Below, one piece after another: positions 50,908 to 59,827 of a stretch of 64,000 bases of DNA. Where the stretch lies: contig CAVRGG010000003.1 of the NCBI GenBank assembly GCA_963720695.1, forward strand, positions 186,001 to 250,000, written 5' to 3'. This stretch comes from UBA668 sp963720695. Its GTDB lineage: Bacteria > Actinomycetota > Acidimicrobiia > Acidimicrobiales > Ilumatobacteraceae. Made by a program: the position numbers and the translations under genes. Positions within the stretch are counted from its first letter, which is position 1; every line of letters starts with the position of its first letter. Under the pieces are notes generated by a model. It was given only the letters and a program-made list of their open reading frames with translations. It ran no database searches and was not told the origin of the DNA.

Positions 50908-52241
50908 CGTTGACCCACCAGTTCGAGACGAACGCTGGTGCCGTCGCCGGGGACGGAGTCGATCGTGAGGTCGGCACCCACGTCGTCGGCCAGGTCGCGG
51001 ATCAACTGCAGGCCGAGATGTCCTTCGCTGCGACTTCCTGCGGCGGCTTCGTCGGTGAACCCGCGGCCGTCGTCGCGCACCTCGAGGTGGAGGCTGCCGA
51101 AGTGGTGGCGGAACCGCACCGTCACGTGTTCGGCGTCGGCGTGTGCGGCGATGTTGCGCAGCGACTCGCGCGTGACCCGCAGGACGAGCAGTTCGTCCAT
51201 CGGCGCCAGCTTGGTGTGCTCGATGTCGACCGTGACCTCGACGCCCTCTGCCTCCAGCGCGTCGACGAGATCCGAGAGGCCGTGTTCCCACCCGTCGGCC
51301 GGCACCTCGACGGGGTAGATCGAGTTGAGAACGCTGCGGAGCTGACGCACCGTCGTCCTGGTCGAGCCGGCGAGCGTGTGGAGGCGTTCCTGGATGTGCT
51401 GGGGGGCGGAGTCCGCCGTGGCGTCGAGCGAGTACGTGATGCCGATCAGGTCCTGCACCGCACCGTCGTGGACCTCGGCGGCGATGCGTCGACGCTCTGC
51501 GTCCGAAGCCCGGATCACTCTCCCCAGCAGCCGTTCTCGCTCGCGCTGAGAGCGGGACAGCCGCCGGGCGAGCAGGATCGTGAGTGGCACCTGTGCCAGC
51601 GTCAACAGGGCCAGCCCGCCGATGATGAGCGGCATGTAGGTGCGTCGCAGGTCCGCTTGTCGATCCGTCACCATCGAATAGTGGAAGTAGCTCTCCACCA
51701 GGACGGTTTCGCCGTCGGTGGTCTTCGCGCTGATGTACACCTCGAGCAACTTGCTGTTGCCGTCGTCGATCTCCTCGGCGTTCTCCTCCTTGTTGAGGTC
51801 ACTGACATGGACGATCGATCCGCCGGAATCGAACAGCGCGAACTCGTCGTCCTCCAGCCGGAACTGCTGGCCGATCAGGTCCTCCTCGTCGGACCAGATG
51901 ATCCTCTGATCCCTCGACCAGACCTTGAGGCGCACCACGTCACCGAAGGTGATGAACGACTGCACACGCTCGTCGAGCGCCGCCTTCGCGTCGGAGTCAC
52001 CCCTCAGCAGCCCGGGCGTCAGGAACGGCGACAGCGACACCCGCGCGGCCAACTCACCCGCCGAGCCCGCCTCGCTCAGGGCTTCGTCCTCGGCTGCACG
52101 GTTGGTGGCCCACACCAGACCGAACGCGATGGCGAGGAAGACCGCGAGCGAGCCCACCACGGACAGCGCGATCGGAACGCGCAACGACCGTGTGGGTCCG
52201 TTCGTCGAGTTTCCCGTCGTGCGAGGCGGCTGGTTCGCCAT
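50904..52241 (-). CDS. NarL-type sensor histidine kinase
   Basis: The 445-residue membrane kinase has helices at about 26-48 and 222-244. These frame an extracytoplasmic sensor domain of about 170 residues rich in acidic residues (LNKEENAEEIDDGNSKLL). The HisKA_3 H-box EVHDGAVQDL lies near 275 and a HATPase domain has ESLRNIAAHADA and DDGRGF. The ligand is unknown. It starts at ATG 52241 or GTG six bases earlier and pairs with the response regulator that follows. It is divergent from a secreted-protein gene. Confidence 0.88.
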   Translation of the reverse strand: MANQPPRTTGNSTNGPTRSLRVPIALSVVGSLAVFLAIAFGLVWATNRAAEDEALSEAGSAGELAARVSLSPFLTPGLLRGDSDAKAALDERVQSFITFGDVVRLKVWSRDQRIIWSDEEDLIGQQFRLEDDEFALFDSGGSIVHVSDLNKEENAEEIDDGNSKLLEVYISAKTTDGETVLVESYFHYSMVTDRQADLRRTYMPLIIGGLALLTLAQVPLTILLARRLSRSQRERERLLGRVIRASDAERRRIAAEVHDGAVQDLIGITYSLDATADSAPQHIQERLHTLAGSTRTTVRQLRSVLNSIYPVEVPADGWEHGLSDLVDALEAEGVEVTVDIEHTKLAPMDELLVLRVTRESLRNIAAHADAEHVTVRFRHHFGSLHLEVRDDGRGFTDEAAAGSRSEGHLGLQLIRDLADDVGADLTIDSVPGDGTSVRLELVGQR

Positions 52242-52342
52242 CTCCACGCCATGACTATAGAGAGCGCGAGTCACCCGGTGCCTGAATTCGTTGCTGGGAT
52301 CTTGACGAGTCCGTGAGCCGATGGGCCAGTAGCGTCCTCGCC

Positions 52343-53305
52343 ATGGACGGACAGAATCCTCAGCTTCCCCCGCCACCGCTCGACCCGACGCCCCACACGG
52401 ATCCATTCTCGGCTCCGCCGGCGCCGGCGCCGCCCACCCCGGTGCCGGGCGGCGAGGCTCCGGCATTCTCGGTCGACACACCGGAGTCCGTCGTCATCAC
52501 CGAGCAGCCCAAGCGGCGGCGCACGGGCCTGATCGCGGCGGCAGTCATCCTGGTGGTCGGTGGGCTCGTCGCCGGCGGCGTCCTGCTCGCCCAACGCGGC
52601 GACGACGCGCCAACGTTCTCGCTGGAGGAGGCGACGAAGAACGCTGCGGCGCAGACGTCGTCGGCGATGACCATCACGACCACGTCGCTCGGTCAGACGT
52701 TGACCATCGACGCCGAGATCGACCGCACCGCGAACCTGATGCACATGAACATGGACCTCGGCGCGATGCTCGGTACCGACACCTCCATCGAGGCCATCGC
52801 CGACATCGGGGCGAAGGCGCTCTACTTCAAGTCTGATCTCTTCAGAGGACTCGGAGCGACCGTCGACACCGACTGGATCAAGATGGACCAGACCTCCGTC
52901 GACAAGATGGGTCAGGACGCCAGCCTCTTCGATCAGTTCGACCTCACCACCACGGTCGACGTCGCGAACCTCTTCGAGGCCGCCACCGACGTCAAGGAGA
53001 TCGGCGACGACGAGGTCGACGGCGAGAAGGTTCGCCACTACCAGGTCACGGTGCCTGGTAGCGAGGTGCTCAAGGGGAATCCCCAGCTGCAGAACCAACT
53101 CGACCAACTCGACGTGCCGATGCCCGACGAGATCGTGTACGACGTCTACGTCACCGAGGCGAACGAGTTCCGACGGATGACCTCCGAGATGGATCTCGGC
53201 GCCAGCAAGACGAAGGTGGACATCGTCGTGACGTCCGTCAACGAGCCCGTCTCGATCGAGGTTCCCGCCGCCGAGGACGTCACCGACATCCTCGATCTGC
53301 TGTGA
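52343..53305 (+). CDS. single-pass membrane protein with proline-rich N terminus and LppX/LprG-like outer domain
   Basis: The 320-residue protein has a proline-rich cytosolic part (residues 1-45), a basic stop (KRRR) and one membrane helix (61-83), then an extracytoplasmic domain. The latter has strands such as SSAMTITTTSLGQTLTIDAE and the late segment DGEKVRHYQVTVPGSE, reminiscent of the LppX/LprG/LolA-like half barrel that carries lipids. That comparison is by pattern only. It may be sensed by, or co-regulated with, the adjacent two-component system, since the two promoters share about 100 bases. Confidence 0.55.
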   Translation: MDGQNPQLPPPPLDPTPHTDPFSAPPAPAPPTPVPGGEAPAFSVDTPESVVITEQPKRRRTGLIAAAVILVVGGLVAGGVLLAQRGDDAPTFSLEEATKNAAAQTSSAMTITTTSLGQTLTIDAEIDRTANLMHMNMDLGAMLGTDTSIEAIADIGAKALYFKSDLFRGLGATVDTDWIKMDQTSVDKMGQDASLFDQFDLTTTVDVANLFEAATDVKEIGDDEVDGEKVRHYQVTVPGSEVLKGNPQLQNQLDQLDVPMPDEIVYDVYVTEANEFRRMTSEMDLGASKTKVDIVVTSVNEPVSIEVPAAEDVTDILDLL

Positions 53306-53367
53306 CCCGATCCGTGGCCCTGGGCGACCCCCGATCGAGGGGACCGCGCCACTAGGCTCGCACCCCG

Positions 53368-54510
53368 ATGAAGCGGACGACCCCCACCTCACGTTTGTTC
53401 ACGCGCCTGATCGCGCCGATCACCGCCGGCGCCCTCCTCATGGCCGCCTGCGGGGGGTCCGACTCGAGTGCACCCTCCAGCAGCATCTCGGTGACGCCGC
53501 GCATCGTCATCACCTCCGTGAAGGGCGACACCGTCAGTCAGTTGCTCGCCGCGATCTATGCCCGGGTGCTCGACGATGCCGGGTTCCGCGTGTCTCGCAA
53601 GGACCCCGTCGACATGGACCGGGCCGCGTACTATGCCGCCATCCAGGCGGGCGAGTTCCAGTTGATCCCCGATTTCACGGGTGATCTGCTCGAGTTCGTG
53701 TACAGCCAGCCGGGTGCGGGCACGGCACCCACCACGCTGGTGCCCGACGCCCCGGCCTCCACGGAGGCACCGATCACCATCCCGACCACCACCACCGTCG
53801 TCACCGCGACCACGGTCACCGGCGAGACGGGCGCGAGCACGACGAGCACCGCCCCGAGCACCACCGCCGCAACCACCACGGTTCTCGAGAGCACCTCGAC
53901 GACCACGGTGCCGACGGTGAACAACGGGCGTTCCGTCACCGAGCAGCTGGCCGCCATCCGCGCCGCGCTGCCCAAGACGCTCGCGGTCAATGACGCGTCG
54001 ATCGCCGAGGCCAAGCAGGTCGTGGCGTGCACGCCGGCGGCGGTGAAGGCCAACGCCAACACGCAGCTGATCACCCTCACGAACCTGGCGTCGATCGCGC
54101 CGAACATCCGACTCGGTGGCTCGGCGGCGTTCATGGCGGATCAGACCTCGGGCCTCGGGGCGCTCCAGACCTACTACGGCGGCCAGTTCAAGGACACCGT
54201 GACGGTGGAGGACGCGGACCTCGCCGATGCGATCGACAACGATCTCGCCGACTGCTTCGCACTGAACTCGATGAACTCCGTGATCGCCACCAAGCAGCTC
54301 ACGATCATGGTCGACGACAAGGTGATGGTCCCCAGCAATGCGGCCATGGCCCTGCTCGCCTCCTCGATCGCGACGTCCGATCTCGTCGCCGCCCTCGACA
54401 CGCTGAACTCCGCGCTCACGACCACTCGCCTCAACCAGATGCTCAACGAGGTCACCACCAACGGCACCGACCCCACCGTCGTCGCCAACGCGTTCATGGA
54501 CACCCTCTGA
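53368..54510 (+). CDS. OpuAC-like solute-binding lipoprotein with a Thr-rich insert
   Basis: The 380-residue protein has a lipoprotein signal ending LLMAAC (Cys28) and then a glycine-betaine/choline-type binding domain: IVITSVKGDTVSQLLAAIYA and the late ALLASSIATSDLVAALDTLN. Between residues about 115 and 190 the two lobes are separated by a low-complexity stretch full of Thr, Ser and Val (TIPTTTTVVTATTVTGETGA and following). Such an insert inside a binding fold is unusual. It may be a glycosylated spacer. No cognate OpuA permease with the usual fold is next to it. Confidence 0.65.
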   Translation: MKRTTPTSRLFTRLIAPITAGALLMAACGGSDSSAPSSSISVTPRIVITSVKGDTVSQLLAAIYARVLDDAGFRVSRKDPVDMDRAAYYAAIQAGEFQLIPDFTGDLLEFVYSQPGAGTAPTTLVPDAPASTEAPITIPTTTTVVTATTVTGETGASTTSTAPSTTAATTTVLESTSTTTVPTVNNGRSVTEQLAAIRAALPKTLAVNDASIAEAKQVVACTPAAVKANANTQLITLTNLASIAPNIRLGGSAAFMADQTSGLGALQTYYGGQFKDTVTVEDADLADAIDNDLADCFALNSMNSVIATKQLTIMVDDKVMVPSNAAMALLASSIATSDLVAALDTLNSALTTTRLNQMLNEVTTNGTDPTVVANAFMDTL

Positions 54511-54539
54511 TGGTGCATCCCGCCTCCTGCGGGAACCAT
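54510..54539 (+). promoter_or_regulatory. hairpin between binding-protein and ABC ATPase genes
   Basis: ATGGT (54510-54514) pairs with ACCAT (54535-54539), and CCCGC (54519-54523) pairs with GCGGG (54529-54533) around CTCCT, with a small asymmetric bulge. It starts at the stop of the binding-protein gene and ends 14 bases before the ATPase start. It could trim read-through or mask the ribosome site. Confidence 0.35.
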
Positions 54540-54553
54540 GAGGTCACGTCCGC

Positions 54554-55474
54554 GTGATCAACGTCGTCGATCTCACCAAGCGCTTCGGCCCGAAAGTGGC
54601 GGTCGACCGTCTCGAGTTCGCCGTGCGGCCCGGGGTCGTCACCGGGTTCCTCGGCCCGAACGGGTCCGGCAAGAGCACCACGATGCGGTGCATGCTCGAC
54701 CTCGATCGCCCCGACACGGGAGCGACCTCGTTCGACGGTCGGCGCTACCGGGACCTCCCCCATCCCCTGAACGTCGTCGGTGCCCTGCTCGACGCCGGGT
54801 ACGTGCACCCGGGCCGCAGCGGTCGCAACCACCTCCGATGGCTCGCGGCCAGCAACGGGATCGCCCGTCGCCGGGTCGACGAGGTCCTCGAACTCGTCGG
54901 GCTCACCTCCGTGGCAGGGGCACGCGTACGGAGCTACTCGCTGGGCATGCGCCAGCGCCTCGGCCTCGCGGGAGTGCTGCTCGGAGATCCGGGCACCGTC
55001 ATTCTCGACGAGCCGGCCAACGGCCTCGACCCCGAGGGCATCCGCTGGATCCGCGATGTGCTCGTCCACCTCGCCGGTCAGGGCCGGACCGTGCTCGTCA
55101 GCAGCCACCAACTCAGCGAGATGGCCCTGATCGCACAGGACCTCGTCGTCATCGGCCAGGGCCGGCTGATCGAACAGTCCACCGTCACGGCCTTCATCGA
55201 ACGATTCGCCGACCGATGGGTCCGACTGCAGAGCCCGGGCGCGGCGCAGCTGATCGCCTCGCTCACGGCCGCCGGTGCGACCGTCACGCAACTCGGCGAC
55301 ACGACGCTGGAGGCACGCGGCATCGAGTGCGCCACCGTCGGCGAGCTCGCGGCTGCGCAGGGGCTCGTCCTGCACGAGCTCTCACCACAGACCGGCTCCC
55401 TGGAGGACGCGTTCTTGAAGGCCACGGCCGAGTCCCAGGAGTACCGCTCGGGCGCGATCGCGGGGCCGGCATGA
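54554..55474 (+). CDS. ABC transporter ATP-binding protein
   Basis: The 306-residue ATPase has Walker A GPNGSGKST near residue 34, the signature YSLGMRQRLGLAG, Walker B VILDEPANGLDPEG and the switch His in VSSHQLSEM. A C-terminal regulatory part of about 85 residues follows, the form typical of CcmA/DrrA-type exporters. It starts with GTG and overlaps the permease gene by 4 bases. Substrate unknown: drug, lipid or peptide export is likely. Confidence 0.88.
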   Translation: MINVVDLTKRFGPKVAVDRLEFAVRPGVVTGFLGPNGSGKSTTMRCMLDLDRPDTGATSFDGRRYRDLPHPLNVVGALLDAGYVHPGRSGRNHLRWLAASNGIARRRVDEVLELVGLTSVAGARVRSYSLGMRQRLGLAGVLLGDPGTVILDEPANGLDPEGIRWIRDVLVHLAGQGRTVLVSSHQLSEMALIAQDLVVIGQGRLIEQSTVTAFIERFADRWVRLQSPGAAQLIASLTAAGATVTQLGDTTLEARGIECATVGELAAAQGLVLHELSPQTGSLEDAFLKATAESQEYRSGAIAGPA

Positions 55475-56229
55475 TCAACCTCCTCCGCGCCGAATGGATC
55501 AAGCTCCGCACGGTCACCATGAACTGGGTGCTCGCCGGCATCGCCGTGGCGTTCCCCCTGTTGATCGTGCTCCTCAACGCCTTCTTCCGCGGGGACAAGG
55601 CCGACTTCACGAGCAACCAACTGCTCGAGGTCATCACCGGCAGTTCCTTCATCCCGTCGCTGCTCATCGGCGTGATCGCCATCACCGTCGTCACCTCCGA
55701 GTTCGCATTCGGCACCATTCGACCGACCTTCGCCGCCACACCCCGTCGCCTCCGGGTCGTTGCCGCCAAGGGCGTTGTGGTCGTGGTGTTCGGCCTGCTC
55801 CTGCAGGGGTTCGTGGTCCTGGTCGGCACGTTCGTCGGCAAGGCGATCGCGCAAGGCCGGGGCGCCCACATCGATCTCGGCGAGGTCGACACCGCGGTAC
55901 CGGCACTCGTCGGCACCGTGGTGTTGGCCGGTCTGATGGCACTGGCCGGACTCGGGCTGGGGATGCTCATCCGCAGCACTCCGGCAGCGATCGCCGCGTT
56001 CATCCTGTGGCCGCTGCTCGCCGAAGCGCTCGTCGGTGGGCTCCTGTCGCTCATCTTCAAGGGCTCGCAACCGGCGGACTGGCTGCCCTTCCGCGTCGGC
56101 TTCCGACTGCCTCAGATCGAACTGCTGAACGACGGGCCCAGTCGCCTCGTGTCGGGTCTCTACTTCGGTGCCGTCGGCCTGGCGCTCGCGGCGCTCGGCG
56201 CGTGGACCGTCAACCGACGCGACGCCTGA
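55471..56229 (+). CDS. ABC-2 type permease
   Basis: The 252-residue protein has six membrane segments after the typical start LLRAEWIKLRTVTMNWVLAG, with TSEFAFGTIRPTFAATPRR between helices 2 and 3 (the conserved coupling region). It pairs with the upstream ATPase as a two-gene exporter. Its stop lies 15 bases from the convergent Crp-type regulator. Confidence 0.85.
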   Translation: MINLLRAEWIKLRTVTMNWVLAGIAVAFPLLIVLLNAFFRGDKADFTSNQLLEVITGSSFIPSLLIGVIAITVVTSEFAFGTIRPTFAATPRRLRVVAAKGVVVVVFGLLLQGFVVLVGTFVGKAIAQGRGAHIDLGEVDTAVPALVGTVVLAGLMALAGLGLGMLIRSTPAAIAAFILWPLLAEALVGGLLSLIFKGSQPADWLPFRVGFRLPQIELLNDGPSRLVSGLYFGAVGLALAALGAWTVNRRDA

Positions 56230-56244
56230 CGCCGAGGCGAACGG

Positions 56245-56907
56245 TCAGCGGGCGCGCAGTTCGAGCGCGTCGCGCTTGATGATCGTGTAGTGGCGCTCGT
56301 GCTGGTCGATCCAGCCGAGGCGGATGAAGCTGGCGATCGCCTTGTTGACCCGCTCACGGGAGGCACCCACCATCCCGGCGAGCTCCTCCTGGGTGATCGG
56401 GAGGACGAACTCGTCGAGGCCCCCGGAGAGCTCCAGCAGCCGCTTCGCGGTCCGACCGGTGACGTCGAGGAACACGCTGTCGGCGAGCGCTTCGTCCATC
56501 ACCCGCAGGCGGCGGGCGAGCAACCGGGTGACGCCCCAGAGCAGGGCCGGATCGCTGCGGAACGCCTTCACCACCGGGTCGAACGGGATCGCCAGCACGA
56601 CGGAGGGCTCGAGCGCCCGGGCCATGGCGGATCGAGACCCGTCGTCGAGCAGCGACATCTCGCCGAACAGGTCACCAGAGTCCATCAGGGCCACGACGGT
56701 CTCGCGATGGTCGATCGGGTTGGCGATCGCGATGGCGATGCGTCCGCTGACGACGAGGTAGAGGGAATCGGCGACGTCGCCCTCTCGGAAGAGGACGTCA
56801 CCACGGATCAGCGGGAGTTCGGCGCCCGCAGCCGCCATGTCGCGTACGACCGACGCAGGCGCGTCGGCGAAGAAATCGGTTCGTGCGAGCAGTTCTTCGT
56901 GAGCCAT
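56245..56907 (-). CDS. Crp/Fnr-family transcriptional regulator
   Basis: The 220-residue protein has a cyclic-nucleotide-binding domain at about 8-125 (LIRGDVLFREGDVADSLYLV, SGDLFGEMSLLDDGSRSAMA with the phosphate-binding Glu and Arg). A winged HTH follows near 165-215 (LPITQEELAGMVGASRERVN). Both key residues for cAMP binding (E in FGEM, R in SRSA) are present. No Cys cluster for an Fe-S center is seen. It is divergent from ispDF with 30 bases between starts. Confidence 0.88.
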   Translation of the reverse strand: MAHEELLARTDFFADAPASVVRDMAAAGAELPLIRGDVLFREGDVADSLYLVVSGRIAIAIANPIDHRETVVALMDSGDLFGEMSLLDDGSRSAMARALEPSVVLAIPFDPVVKAFRSDPALLWGVTRLLARRLRVMDEALADSVFLDVTGRTAKRLLELSGGLDEFVLPITQEELAGMVGASRERVNKAIASFIRLGWIDQHERHYTIIKRDALELRAR

Positions 56908-56937
56908 GTCCGCGGGAACGGTACTACCCTCGCCGGG

Positions 56938-58083
56938 GTGTCGTCGCAGCAACCGGAGATCGTGTGGACCATCGTGGTCGCCGGTGGCTCCGGCACACGG
57001 TTCGGCGGGCCCAAGCAGTACGAATCGCTCGGCGGCCGGCGGGTGCTCGACCACTCCGTCGACACCGCCCGTCGTGCCGGCGCGGGTGTCGTTCTCGTCG
57101 TCCCCGAGGCTGACGCGGCTCGCGAATCGGGCGTTGCCGGCGGCGCCACCCGCAGCGCGTCCGTGAGAGCCGGATTGGCCCACGTGCCGACCGATGCGAC
57201 GATCATCCTCGTGCACGACGCCGCTCGGCCGTTCGCCGACGACGCCCTGTTCCGACGAGTCGTCGCCGCGGTCACCGAGGGAGCGGACGCAGCGGTACCG
57301 GGAGTGTCCGTGGCCGACACCATCAAGCAGATCGATCGGACCGGAGCGGTGCTCCACACCCCCGATCGTTCCACGCTCGTCGCGGTGCAGACGCCGCAGG
57401 GTTTCCGCGCCGACGCGCTTCGCGCGGCGCACGCGGCGGCCGCCGATGCCACCGACGACGCCGGTCTGGTGGAGGCCGCCGGCGGTCGCGTCGTGGTCGT
57501 CGAGGGCGATCCGCTCAACCGCAAGATCACCGACCCCGACGACCTTCGGTGGGCGCGAGAGCGACTCGCCGGGACTGGAGCCACCGTGACCTCTCCCGCC
57601 GGCATGCGTGTGGGGCAAGGATTCGACATCCATCGCTTCAGTGACGACCCGGCGCGCCCGCTGGTCCTGGGAGGCGTCCGCTTCGAGGGAGCGAGAGGTC
57701 TGCACGGTCACAGCGACGCCGACGTGGTCGCCCACGCGGTCACCGATGCGCTCCTCGGCGCCGCGGGGCTGGGCGACATCGGCGAGCACTTCCCCGACAC
57801 CGACCCCCGCTGGCGCGGGGCCGACTCACTGGTCCTGCTGCGTCACGCGGTCGCGCTCGTGAAGGAATCCGGGTGGCGCGTCGGTAACGTCGACTGCTCC
57901 GTGGTGTGCGAGACGCCGAAGCTGGCGCCTCACCGGGCAGCCATGCAAGAGCGCCTCGGCGCTGCTGCGGGCGCACCCGTCACCGTCAAAGGTCGGCGCG
58001 CGGAAGGACTCGGTGCCCTCGGGCGCCAGGAGGGCATCGCCTGCTGGGCGGTCGCCGTGATCATCGAGGAGCACCGGCAATGA
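56938..58083 (+). CDS. ispDF: bifunctional IspD-IspF enzyme of the MEP pathway
   Basis: The 381-residue fusion has an IspD half (about 1-220: IVVAGGSGTRFGGPKQYESL, HDAARPFADDALFRR, QTPQGFRADALRAAH). This is joined to an IspF half (about 223-381: VGQGFDIHRFSDD, LHGHSDADVVAHAVTDALLG, DIGEHFPDTDPRWRGADS). IspD makes CDP-methylerythritol and IspF forms the cyclic diphosphate of the isoprenoid pathway, with the zinc ligands in DIHRF and GHSDAD. It starts at GTG 56938. The stop overlaps rlmB by 4 bases. Confidence 0.93.
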   Translation: MSSQQPEIVWTIVVAGGSGTRFGGPKQYESLGGRRVLDHSVDTARRAGAGVVLVVPEADAARESGVAGGATRSASVRAGLAHVPTDATIILVHDAARPFADDALFRRVVAAVTEGADAAVPGVSVADTIKQIDRTGAVLHTPDRSTLVAVQTPQGFRADALRAAHAAAADATDDAGLVEAAGGRVVVVEGDPLNRKITDPDDLRWARERLAGTGATVTSPAGMRVGQGFDIHRFSDDPARPLVLGGVRFEGARGLHGHSDADVVAHAVTDALLGAAGLGDIGEHFPDTDPRWRGADSLVLLRHAVALVKESGWRVGNVDCSVVCETPKLAPHRAAMQERLGAAAGAPVTVKGRRAEGLGALGRQEGIACWAVAVIIEEHRQ

Positions 58084-59078
58084 AACCCAAGAAGCCAGCG
58101 CAGGGAGGGCCACGCGGCGCCCGCACCTCGGGCACGGGCAAGGTCCGCAGCTCCGGGGCCGGAGGCAACAAGTCCACCGGGGCGAGGACCGGCAGCGGCA
58201 AGTCGGGCGGGCCCAAGGGCTCCAGCTCGCGAGGCGGTGCCGTCACCGGAGGCCGCCAGTTCTCCTCACGCGGCGCCGGACGAACGGGGAGGGTCGCAGA
58301 GCCGGGCGAGCCGAAGCGCCCCACCGAGAAGTCACTGGGTGGCGAACAGGTCGAGGGCCGTCAGGCCGTACGCGAGCTGCTCATCGCCGGCAAGCGTCGG
58401 GTGCGCGAGGTGTGGGTGTCCTCCGAGCTCGAGGAGAACGAGATCATCGGCGACATCGTCGAGATCGCCAAGAGCATGCGGGTGCAGGTCACCCAGGTGG
58501 CACGCAAGCGTCTGGAGGCACAGGCCCGCAGTGAAGCACCGCAGGGGGTGCTCGCCTTCGCCGCGCCACTCGAGGAGACCGAGCTGGCGACGCTGCTCCA
58601 ACGCAAGCCGAACAACCCGCCGTTCCTCGTCGCCGTCGACGGTGTCACCGATCCCGGCAACCTCGGTGCGCTGCTGCGCTGCTGCGACGGCGCCGGCGTG
58701 CACGGCGTCGTGCTGCCCCGCCATCGTGCCGTGCACATCACGCCCACTGCGGCGAAGGCGGCAGCCGGTGCCGCCGAGCACGTCCCGCTGGCGATGGTGG
58801 GAGGGCTCCCGGCCGCATTGGCGCGGATCAAGGAAGCAGGGATCTGGGTGGTCGGGCTCGACGACGAGGCGGACCGCAGCCTGTTCGATCTCGGCGACCT
58901 CGCGGCGGAGGGCATCTGCCTGGTGCTCGGCGCGGAAGGCAACGGCCTGTCGCGCCTGGTGCGCGAGCGCTGCGACATGATCGTCAGCATCCCGATGCGG
59001 GGTCGACTCAGTTCGCTCAACGTCAGTGCGGCCGCTGCACTCGCCACCTACGAGGTCACTCGCCACCGAATGCGTTGA
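58080..59078 (+). CDS. rlmB: TrmH/SpoU-family rRNA 2'-O-methyltransferase (RlmB-like)
   Basis: The 332-residue protein starts with a basic Gly/Ser/Lys-rich tail (about 1-85). Next come a substrate-binding domain (QVEGRQAVRELLIAGKRRVR) and the SPOUT catalytic part with VTDPGNLGALLRCCDGAGVH, LVLGAEGNGLSRLVRERCD and IPMRGRLSSLNVSAAAALA. It should methylate the 2'-OH of a 23S rRNA residue such as G2251. The long disordered basic tail is common in actinobacterial homologs. It overlaps ispDF at its start (ATGA). Confidence 0.9.
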   Translation: MKPKKPAQGGPRGARTSGTGKVRSSGAGGNKSTGARTGSGKSGGPKGSSSRGGAVTGGRQFSSRGAGRTGRVAEPGEPKRPTEKSLGGEQVEGRQAVRELLIAGKRRVREVWVSSELEENEIIGDIVEIAKSMRVQVTQVARKRLEAQARSEAPQGVLAFAAPLEETELATLLQRKPNNPPFLVAVDGVTDPGNLGALLRCCDGAGVHGVVLPRHRAVHITPTAAKAAAGAAEHVPLAMVGGLPAALARIKEAGIWVVGLDDEADRSLFDLGDLAAEGICLVLGAEGNGLSRLVRERCDMIVSIPMRGRLSSLNVSAAAALATYEVTRHRMR

Positions 59079-59105
59079 TCGCCGCCGTCGGCGTCCGGCA
59101 CCAAC

Positions 59106-59813
59106 TCAGGGCACCGAGACTGCCGGCGTCGTCGCGTCGGGCGAGGACGCATCGACGACGACGGTGTCGACCACACCGCCGGGCGCGACCGTCTCGGACG
59201 GTGGCGTGACCGGCGCCCGAGGACAGGTGACCTTCACGATCTTCTGCGAGTCGAAGTTGAACGTGGAGCTCGCCGTCTCGCCGTAGGTCTTGATGAAGTC
59301 GGTGAGCGACGAGGTGTCGTCGACGCACGAGCGCTCGACCTGCGACGCCCGGCGCACGATCCAGTCGTTGGCCAGCTGCACTCGTCCACCGTCGAGCAGT
59401 GCGACGACGGCCGGAAGTTGCACGGTCGCGCCTGGCGTGCCCGGCACGATCGAGAACCACAGCACCGCGTCGCCGAGCAGGTCGGCGGCCACCGTGCAGT
59501 GGGCGAGCACGGTGAGGTTGGAGCAGGTGATCTCGCCGGGGGTACCGGCCTTGATGATCATCGTCCGGGTCGCATCGAGTTGCAGTGCCATGTCCTCGGT
59601 GGTGACACCGTTCTGCAACGTGAACCCGGGCGCCGGCGAGATGCCGTAGACCCAGGAGACGAGGTCGATCTGGTGCGTTGTCACCGAATCCTTCTGCGCC
59701 GGATCGGTGCCGGTCGCACCGGTGGACCCGCCGAACACGGAGGTGAGCAAGAGGGCGAGGCCGCCCAGTGCCAAGAGGGTCAGCCAGAATCGGGGAGAGA
59801 AGAACTGGCGCAC
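59106..59813 (-). CDS. secreted/membrane-anchored protein of unknown function
   Basis: The 235-residue protein has an N-terminal membrane segment (WLTLLALGGLALLLTSVFGG) and an extracytoplasmic domain with three cysteines in the spaced pattern of a disulfide-bonded fold (ITCSNLTVLAHC, SQVERSCVDD, VKVTCPR). It ends in a Pro/Thr/Val-rich tail. I recognise no family. It shares the strand with hemL upstream and follows it by 14 bases, so it may be co-transcribed. Confidence 0.6.
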   Translation of the reverse strand: MRQFFSPRFWLTLLALGGLALLLTSVFGGSTGATGTDPAQKDSVTTHQIDLVSWVYGISPAPGFTLQNGVTTEDMALQLDATRTMIIKAGTPGEITCSNLTVLAHCTVAADLLGDAVLWFSIVPGTPGATVQLPAVVALLDGGRVQLANDWIVRRASQVERSCVDDTSSLTDFIKTYGETASSTFNFDSQKIVKVTCPRAPVTPPSETVAPGGVVDTVVVDASSPDATTPAVSVP

Positions 59814-59827
59814 GGCGCGAGCGTAGG

